Assembly (NCBI GenBank): GCA_016928935.1
Contig: JAFGJU010000127.1
Coordinates: forward strand, 1 to 18,482
Direction of reading: 5' to 3'
Origin: Candidatus Eiseniibacteriota bacterium
Lineage (GTDB): Bacteria; Eisenbacteria; RBG-16-71-46; JAFGJU01
DNA length: 18,482 nt
In this document: piece by piece, positions 8,885 through 13,887 of the stretch
Layout of the letters: each line of letters begins with the position of its first letter
Position numbering within the stretch: the first letter of the stretch is position 1
Made by a program: the position numbers and the translations under genes
The notes under the pieces: model-generated
Told to the model about the DNA's origin: nothing
What the model saw: only the letters and a program-made list of their open reading frames with translations
Database searches by the model: none

Positions 8885-8965
8885 CCCGCGCCGCAAGCGA
8901 GGGTGACGCCTGGCGCCGGCGCAGCGGCCCCGGCGCGGGAAAGAACGCCCGCGCCGCAGCGCGGG
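8885..8965 (+). other. Alternating hairpins between binding-protein and permease genes
   Basis: The 121-base gap between the binding-protein and first permease genes holds four complementary blocks: CCCGCGCCG (8885-8893), its exact reverse complement CGGCGCGGG (8931-8939), a second CCCGCGCCG (8948-8956) and CGCGGG (8960-8965). Blocks 1+2 or 2+3 form perfect 9-bp stems, and 3+4 a 6-bp stem (8948-8953 with 8960-8965); neighbouring pairs exclude each other. No T-run follows. The position matches that of the REP hairpins between malE and malF in E. coli, which raise binding-protein yield relative to the permeases by stabilising upstream mRNA. The same role here is inference. Confidence 0.6.
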
Positions 8966-8987
8966 AGACGGCAACGTCCTGAGCGAC

Positions 8988-9878
8988 ATGAAAGCCAGCA
9001 CGGAAAAGAAAATCTTCCCGTACATGCTGCTTCTCCCCACCGTTGTCGTGATGGTCCTGGTGGTGGCGTATCCTCTCGTCTACAACTTCGTGCTCTCCTT
9101 CAAGAACATGAGCATGTACCACTACTACGACGCGAGGTTCGTGGGCCTCAGGCACTACGCCAGCATATTCACCCAGACGGAGCTCTACTGGGTGTTCGGC
9201 AAGACCCTCATCTGGACTGTGGTGAACGTTTTCCTCCACGTGGCCCTGGGCGTGGGCATAGCCCTGGTGCTGAACGGCAGGGTTGTCGGCAGCGGGGTGT
9301 TCCGCTCGCTCCTGATACTGCCGTGGGCGGTACCGCAGTACATCTCCGCGCTCACCTGGCGCGGCATGTTCAATCACGAGTACGGAGCGGTGAACCTCAT
9401 CCTCAAGAACGTGCTGCACCTGGCCCCTATACCCTGGTTCTCGGACGCCACGTGGGCCTTCGCGGCGCCGATAATCACGAACGTCTGGCTGGGATTTCCT
9501 TTCATGATGATAGTGGCCCTGGGCGGCCTCCAGAGCATACCGCATGAGCTTTACGAGGCGGCGGAGCTGGACGGCGCCGGCCCGTTGGGGAAGCTCAAGA
9601 ACGTTACGCTCCCGCTGCTCAAACCGGTGCTGGCGCCGGCGGTGGTGCTGGGCACGGTGTGGACGTTCAACAACATGAACGTCATCTGGCTGGTGACGGG
9701 CGGCGGCCTGCCGGCGGACAAGACTCACATACTGGTTACGTATATTTACAAGGCGGCGTTCACGTACTACAGGTACAGCTACGCCGCGGCGTTCTCCGTA
9801 ATCGTGTTCTTCCTGCTGTTGGGCTTCACGCTCGCCTTCATGAGGCACTTCAAGGTCACGGAGGCCGTTTTCGAATGA
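8988..9878 (+). CDS. malF: Maltodextrin-type ABC transporter permease, MalF-like
   Basis: 296 residues, inner-membrane. About six hydrophobic segments are visible (roughly 11-32, 72-95, 104-124, 156-180, 214-238 and 264-285). The EAA loop that docks the ATPase is present at about 190-213 (E-A-A-E-L-D-G followed by L-P-L-L-K-P), and N-V-I-W-L-V-T-G-G-G at 231-240 is typical of MalF-type permeases. It is much shorter than E. coli MalF (514 residues) because it lacks the large periplasmic P2 loop, as in most bacteria. Its stop overlaps the start of the next permease gene (ATGA), so the two are translationally coupled. The Shine-Dalgarno before ATG 8988 is weak, perhaps tuned by the hairpins just upstream. 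Confidence 0.94.
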   Translation: MKASTEKKIFPYMLLLPTVVVMVLVVAYPLVYNFVLSFKNMSMYHYYDARFVGLRHYASIFTQTELYWVFGKTLIWTVVNVFLHVALGVGIALVLNGRVVGSGVFRSLLILPWAVPQYISALTWRGMFNHEYGAVNLILKNVLHLAPIPWFSDATWAFAAPIITNVWLGFPFMMIVALGGLQSIPHELYEAAELDGAGPLGKLKNVTLPLLKPVLAPAVVLGTVWTFNNMNVIWLVTGGGLPADKTHILVTYIYKAAFTYYRYSYAAAFSVIVFFLLLGFTLAFMRHFKVTEAVFE

Positions 9879-10702
9879 AGGGGCGAGGCACGAGGATTGC
9901 GGCGCACGTGTTCCTGGTCGTAGTGACTCTGGTCACCGTCTATCCGATTGTCCAGATAGTGGGGATTTCCCTGCGGCCGGCGGACAGGCTTTACAGCACG
10001 TCGCTCCGCGTAATTCCGGAGGACGCCACGGGCCGCGCATACTACTCGGTCGTCTTCGAGAAGGACTTCCTGCTCTGGCTCAGGAACAGCGCCATCGTTT
10101 CGGCAATAGTGACGCTGGTGGGGGTCGCGCTGGCCTCGACGGCCGGCTACGTGTTCTCGCGGTTCAGGTTCGTTGCCAGAAAATTCGGCCTGTACTCGCT
10201 CCTCATCGCGCAGATGTTCCCGGCCACGATGCTCCTTCTGCCCCTCTACGTGCTGATGAAGGGCCTTCACCTTTTGGATTCGATGGCGGGCCTCTCCGTC
10301 GCTTACGCCGCCACTGCTCTGCCGTTCTGCGTGTGGACGATGAAGGGCTACTACGACACCATCCCGAGGGAGCTGGAGGAGGCCGCGCTCATTGACGGCG
10401 CCTCATACTGGCGCGCGTTCCGAACAGTGGTGCTTCCCCTGGCCGCGCCCGCTCTGGCCATCACTGCCATATTCTCTTTCATGTCCGCCTGGTCCGAGTT
10501 CATGGTGGCCAGGGTCATCATAAGCACGAGAACGCTGTACACGCTTCCGCTGGGCCTGGAGAGTCTCAGCAGCACTTTCCAGACGGAGTGGGCCAACTAC
10601 GCGGCCGGAAGCGTTCTCGTTTCCCTTCCCGTTGTGCTAATATTCCTGTTCCTGAACAGATACTTTGTGTCCGGGTTGACTCTGGGCGGAGTCAAGCAGT
10701 AG
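9875..10702 (+). CDS. malG: Maltodextrin-type ABC transporter permease, MalG-like
   Basis: 275 residues from the ATG at 9875, which overlaps the preceding stop as ATGA; the open frame continues upstream inside the first permease gene but that part is a shadow. The EAA loop is at about 169-192 (E-A-A-L-I-D-G-A-S then V-V-L-P-L-A-A-P), matching MalG-type subunits, with about six membrane segments beginning at residues 8-30. It forms the heterodimeric channel with the MalF-like protein. No ATP-binding subunit (MalK/MsmX type) is encoded before or after it, so an ATPase from elsewhere in the genome must serve the importer. Confidence 0.95.
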   Translation: MKGRGTRIAAHVFLVVVTLVTVYPIVQIVGISLRPADRLYSTSLRVIPEDATGRAYYSVVFEKDFLLWLRNSAIVSAIVTLVGVALASTAGYVFSRFRFVARKFGLYSLLIAQMFPATMLLLPLYVLMKGLHLLDSMAGLSVAYAATALPFCVWTMKGYYDTIPRELEEAALIDGASYWRAFRTVVLPLAAPALAITAIFSFMSAWSEFMVARVIISTRTLYTLPLGLESLSSTFQTEWANYAAGSVLVSLPVVLIFLFLNRYFVSGLTLGGVKQ

Positions 10703-10718
10703 GGAAAGGCGGAGCGTC

Positions 10719-12488
10719 ATGCCCAAGAACGACTCTGGGGCGTCGTCCAATTTCATCACGGAGATGATAGACGCAGACAACGAATCGGGACGTTTCGGCG
10801 GCCGGGTGCACACGCGTTTTCCTCCGGAGCCGAACGGATACCTCCACATCGGCCACGCCAAGGCTTTCTGTCTCAACTTCGGACTGGCGGCCCGGTACGG
10901 AGGGCTGTGCAACCTGAGATACGACGACACGAACCCGACGAAGGAAGAGGTTGAGTACGTCACGGCCATCCAGGAGGACGTCAGGTGGTTGGGTTGGGAC
11001 TGGGGGGACCGGCTGTTTTACGCCTCCGACTACTTCGACAAGCTGTGCGAGTTCGCGTTCCGCCTGATAAGGGCCGGGAAGGCCTACGTGTGCGACCTGA
11101 GCGCGGACCAGATACGCGAGACGAGGGGCACGCTCACGCGGCCCGGCTCGGAGAGCCCGTACAGAAACAGGTCCGTGGAGGAGAATCTGAACTTGTTCGA
11201 GCGCATGAAGGCCGGGGAGTTCCCCGATGGGTCGCGGGTGCTCAGGGCAAAGATAGACATGTCTTCTCCCAACCTGAACATGCGCGACCCCGTCATGTAC
11301 AGGATCCTCAGGGCCTCTCACCACAGGACAGGAGACAAGTGGTGCATATACCCGACGTACGACTTCGCCCACGGACAGTCCGACTCCATCGAGGGCATAA
11401 CGCACTCGATCTGCTCCCTGGAGTTCGAGGACCATCGCCCGCTCTACGACTGGTACCTGCACAACCTGGGCATACATCATCCAAGGCAAATAGAGTTTGC
11501 CCGCCTGAACCTCACTTACACCGTGATGAGCAAGCGCCGGCTCCGCGAACTCGTGGAGGCGGGACACGTCAGAGGATGGGACGACCCGAGGATGCCGACC
11601 CTGTCCGGCATGCGGCGGCGCGGTTACACTCCCGAGGCCATCCGTGCGTTCCTGGACACCATAGGCGTGGCCAAGAGAGACAGCGTGGTGGACATCGCTC
11701 TCCTGGAGCACTGCCTGAGAGAGGACCTGAACAAACGTTCGCCGCGGCGCATGGCCGTGCTGAGGCCGCTGCGGATGGTCATAGAGGACTACCCCGAGGA
11801 CCGCGTGGAGGAGCTGGACGCGCTGAACAACCCGGAGGACCCTGCGGCGGGAACCAGAAAGGTGCCGTTCTCTCGAGTAGTATACGTGGAGAAGGACGAT
11901 TTCCGTGAGGTGCCGCCGCCCAAGTTTCACCGGCTCTCGCCGGGCAGGGAGGTCCGGCTCCGTCACTCCTACTGCGTCAGGTGCGTCGGCGTGGTGAAGG
12001 ACGAGAAGACCGGGGAAGTCGTGGAGATTCGCTGCGCGCACGACCCGGAGACGAAGGGGGAGGGAACACCGGACGGGAGGAAGGTCAAAGGCACGATCCA
12101 CTGGGTGTCGGCGAGGCACGCGGTGGACGCCGAAGTGCGGCTGTACGACCACCTCTTCACGAGGCCTGACCCCGGAGGAGTCGAGGAGGGCTCGGAGGAA
12201 GACGCTTACGGTGGGGTGGATGCGGCGGGCGCCGCCCGCGTCCCGCCCGCGGCGGAGGCCGCGCCGCGCGACTGGAAGGCAGACATCAATCCGTCGTCAC
12301 TGGCAACCCTGACCGGATGCAAGCTGGAGCCGGCGCTTGCCGGCGTCGCCCCCGGCTTTCGATGCCAGTTCGAGAGACTGGGCTACTTCTGCGCCGACCC
12401 GGACTCCACGGCCGATAAGCCGGTGTTCAACCGCACCGTAACGCTCCGCGACACCTGGGCAAAAATAGAGAAGGCGCGGCGCTTGTGA
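10719..12488 (+). CDS. glnS: Glutaminyl-tRNA synthetase
   Basis: 589 residues. Charges tRNA-Gln with glutamine in the cytoplasm. The class I signature is P-P-E-P-N-G-Y-L-H-I-G-H-A-K at 36-49 (HIGH at 43-46). With D-D-T-N-P-T-K-E-E-V-E-Y at 69-80, it identifies GlnRS and not bacterial GluRS, whose motif reads P-S-P-T-G. The KMSKS-type loop is V-M-S-K-R-R at 269-274. The anticodon-binding β-barrels fill the C-terminal part. An Ala/Pro/Glu-rich insertion at about 485-518 (E-E-G-S-E-E-D through A-A-E-A-A-P) separates the usual L-Y-D-x-L-F-T and D-x-N-P-x-S-L segments. GGAG at 10711-10714 precedes the ATG. It begins only 16 bases after the permease gene, so it should share a transcript with the sugar importer, an unusual placement. 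Confidence 0.97.
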   Translation: MPKNDSGASSNFITEMIDADNESGRFGGRVHTRFPPEPNGYLHIGHAKAFCLNFGLAARYGGLCNLRYDDTNPTKEEVEYVTAIQEDVRWLGWDWGDRLFYASDYFDKLCEFAFRLIRAGKAYVCDLSADQIRETRGTLTRPGSESPYRNRSVEENLNLFERMKAGEFPDGSRVLRAKIDMSSPNLNMRDPVMYRILRASHHRTGDKWCIYPTYDFAHGQSDSIEGITHSICSLEFEDHRPLYDWYLHNLGIHHPRQIEFARLNLTYTVMSKRRLRELVEAGHVRGWDDPRMPTLSGMRRRGYTPEAIRAFLDTIGVAKRDSVVDIALLEHCLREDLNKRSPRRMAVLRPLRMVIEDYPEDRVEELDALNNPEDPAAGTRKVPFSRVVYVEKDDFREVPPPKFHRLSPGREVRLRHSYCVRCVGVVKDEKTGEVVEIRCAHDPETKGEGTPDGRKVKGTIHWVSARHAVDAEVRLYDHLFTRPDPGGVEEGSEEDAYGGVDAAGAARVPPAAEAAPRDWKADINPSSLATLTGCKLEPALAGVAPGFRCQFERLGYFCADPDSTADKPVFNRTVTLRDTWAKIEKARRL

Positions 12489-12561
12489 CGGGCAAGCGGG
12501 GCCGGACGACGCGGGCCCTCGTGGCGGCGGTGGGGCGGCGCACCGGGTCGGGTCAAATGGC

Positions 12562-12590
12562 CGAAATCCGTTGACTTTATGCGGGTTTCG
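12562..12590. promoter_or_regulatory. Inverted repeat around the -35 box, operator candidate
   Basis: CGAAATCCG (12562-12570) and CGGGTTTCG (12582-12590) are inverted copies with one mismatch, separated by 11 bases that hold the -35 box. The half-site centres are 20 bases apart, about two helical turns, which suits a dimeric DNA-binding protein. It could equally form a short hairpin in read-through RNA from glnS. Confidence 0.45.
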
Positions 12591-12599
12591 TGCTATCAT
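12571..12599 (+). promoter_or_regulatory. Near-consensus sigma70-type promoter
   Basis: -35 box TTGACT (12571-12576), a spacer of exactly 17 bases, and -10 box TATCAT (12594-12599). Each box differs from consensus at one position. It is AT-richer than its surroundings and points at the CBM20-like gene. Predicted transcription start is near 12606. It is the best promoter I can find in the window. Confidence 0.75.
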
Positions 12600-12607
12600 T
12601 CGATAGC
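12592..12607. promoter_or_regulatory. Perfect dyad over the -10 box and start site, operator candidate
   Basis: GCTATC (12592-12597) and GATAGC (12602-12607) form a perfect inverted repeat with a four-base centre ATTC. It covers the -10 box and the expected start of transcription, so a protein bound here would block RNA polymerase. The regulator is not in the window. Confidence 0.45.
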
Positions 12608-12817
12608 TTGGCGGTGGCCGGCTGTTTTATGTTCTGTTGGGTTTGGACCGGTCTAACACATTGTCCGGGCTGTGGTTGTGCGTATTCAACTCATGCGGTG
12701 AGGAGGTGAGCGGCCGAGGGTTTGTAAGTGTATCGTCCTACCGTGTGCCCCGGACCTCTCCCAGGCAGTGGTGACTGGGTCCGACGGCCGACGCGCGGGA
12801 TTACTTCGGGGATTCGA

Positions 12818-12840
12818 GCGCGGTCTTTCGCGCAGCTTTT
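12818..12840 (+). terminator. Small terminator-like hairpin in the leader, possible attenuator
   Basis: GCGCG (12818-12822) pairs with CGCGC (12829-12833) around GTCTTT, followed by AGCTTTT. The stem is only five pairs and the T-run four bases, so as a terminator it is weak. It ends just before the AAAGGAG ribosome binding site (12846-12852), where it could reduce readthrough or ribosome access. Confidence 0.3.
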
Positions 12841-12861
12841 CCATGAAAGGAGTCACTCAAC

Positions 12862-13722
12862 ATGAAAGCAGGATTGCTATTGGTCGCCCTCGCGGCGCTG
12901 ATGATCTCCGCTCCGTCTGCGTACGCAGTCATCGGCTGGACCGGGAACGTGTGGCCGTGCAACAACGCCACCTTCGCGGAGACTCAGGACATCACGGTGT
13001 ATCTTGAAGTGTACAAGGCCGGGGTGACCGACTCTTACGGCCAGGGCGCCGGCATCGCTGTCAAGCTTTTCTACAAGCAGGAAAGCGCGGCTCTCTACGA
13101 CAGCGTGGTCATGGTATACAACGTTGACAAGGGCGGCGACCCTCCCGCCAACGACGAGTACATGGGCACAATCCCGAACGCCGCTCTCGAAGGCGGAGTG
13201 AAGGAGATGGCCTACACGGTGGTCACGGACGAGACCGACGGGACGACCTGCCCGCCGACCAGTCTTTACGGCTGCGGGGGTGACCAGTGCGGCAACACGC
13301 CTCCCTTCTACTACACCATAACCGCCGCCACGCGGCAGGACGTGACCGTGCGCTTCAGGCTGTGCCTGACTGCGGGCGTCGAGACTGCCGGCGACGTGTG
13401 TGTGACCGGAGGCCATGCCGCTCTGACAGACTGGGGCAGCGGAGTCGTGATGTCCAGGCCCTGCCTGGATAGCAGTCCCAAGTACTACGAAGTCGACGTG
13501 CTGTTCCCGGCCGGCTCGAGCCCGGGGATCGAATACAAGTACAAGAAGGACGATTGCGCCACGTGGGAGGGAACCGGCAACCACAGCTTTGTGATTGACG
13601 ACACTGCTCCGATTCAGGTCCTCTGGGAGGACGGCTGGGAGTACAACACGCCGGATTGCCCGCCGTGCACGACCCCCGTCGATTCCAGCACTTGGGGCAG
13701 GATAAAGGCCCTTTACCGGTGA
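12862..13722 (+). CDS. Secreted protein with CBM20-like starch-binding module
   Basis: 286 residues. Signal peptide 1-22 (ending A-Y-A). Residues 23-150 look like an Ig-type β-domain of unknown family (starts I-G-W-T-G-N-V-W-P-C-N). Residues 161-247 resemble a CBM20/starch-binding domain: V-T-V-R-F-R-L, a G-D-V-C-V-T-G-G-H strand, W191, I-E-Y-K-Y-K-K at 223-229 and W235-E followed by N-H-S-F. It has ten cysteines in the mature part, which suggests disulfides and an extracellular location. It ends with a compact tail, T-W-G-R-I-K-A-L-Y-R, after a Pro/Cys-rich linker. The start is secure: AAAGGAG nine bases upstream of ATG 12862. There is no catalytic motif; a glucan-binding surface protein is inferred from the module and the locus. 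It has its own promoter and terminator and uses few ATA codons. Confidence 0.82.
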   Translation: MKAGLLLVALAALMISAPSAYAVIGWTGNVWPCNNATFAETQDITVYLEVYKAGVTDSYGQGAGIAVKLFYKQESAALYDSVVMVYNVDKGGDPPANDEYMGTIPNAALEGGVKEMAYTVVTDETDGTTCPPTSLYGCGGDQCGNTPPFYYTITAATRQDVTVRFRLCLTAGVETAGDVCVTGGHAALTDWGSGVVMSRPCLDSSPKYYEVDVLFPAGSSPGIEYKYKKDDCATWEGTGNHSFVIDDTAPIQVLWEDGWEYNTPDCPPCTTPVDSSTWGRIKALYR

Positions 13723-13774
13723 GGGGCGGACCCGCCGGCCTGCGGCCGTGACAGCAGCTACTTGTGGCTGAGAT

Positions 13775-13812
13775 TGCAGCGGAGGGCCGCGCGCCCTTCG
13801 CTGCAGCTTTAA
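13775..13812 (+). terminator. Intrinsic terminator after the CBM20-like gene
   Basis: A 13-pair stem, 13775-13787 with 13793-13805 (one G-T wobble), closes a five-base loop and is followed by GCTTTAAT. It starts 53 bases after the stop of the CBM20-like gene. The T-run is short, but stem strength and position favour a terminator; partial readthrough into the next gene is possible because I see no separate promoter for that gene. Confidence 0.6.
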
Positions 13813-13887
13813 TCCGACGACGTGACGAGGACAGCGACGCGCCTCTAGTCACATTTCGACGGACTCATTTCGCGGAGGTGATGGTTG

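Larger units (their letters stand above)
12489..12861 (+). other. Intergenic control region with long leader
   Basis: 373 bases without a convincing gene. The first 80 bases are GC-rich with no T-tailed terminator. A strong promoter sits at 12571-12599; transcription would start near 12606, leaving about 255 untranslated bases. Within the leader I see a 14-base imperfect palindrome at 12643-12656, a stem built from GGA+CCCAG (12752-12765) and CTGGG+TCC (12774-12783), and a GCGCG/CGCGC hairpin with a T-run close to the ribosome binding site. I do not recognise a known riboswitch class. Confidence 0.6.

Noticed and set aside
12701..12730. GAGGAGG at 12701-12707 as ribosome binding site of a leader peptide
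   Set aside because: The nearest in-range starts lead to an immediate stop (TTG-TAA) or to a frame with no conserved or regulatory-looking content. Not strong enough to report as a gene.
12606..12861. Known riboswitch in the leader
   Set aside because: I compared it by eye with common classes such as c-di-GMP and cobalamin and found no matching conserved core, so no class is assigned.
12768..13007. 79-codon frame beginning in the leader and running into the CBM20-like gene
   Set aside because: It overlaps the start and signal peptide of a well-supported gene in another frame and has no ribosome binding site; an Arg-rich shadow.
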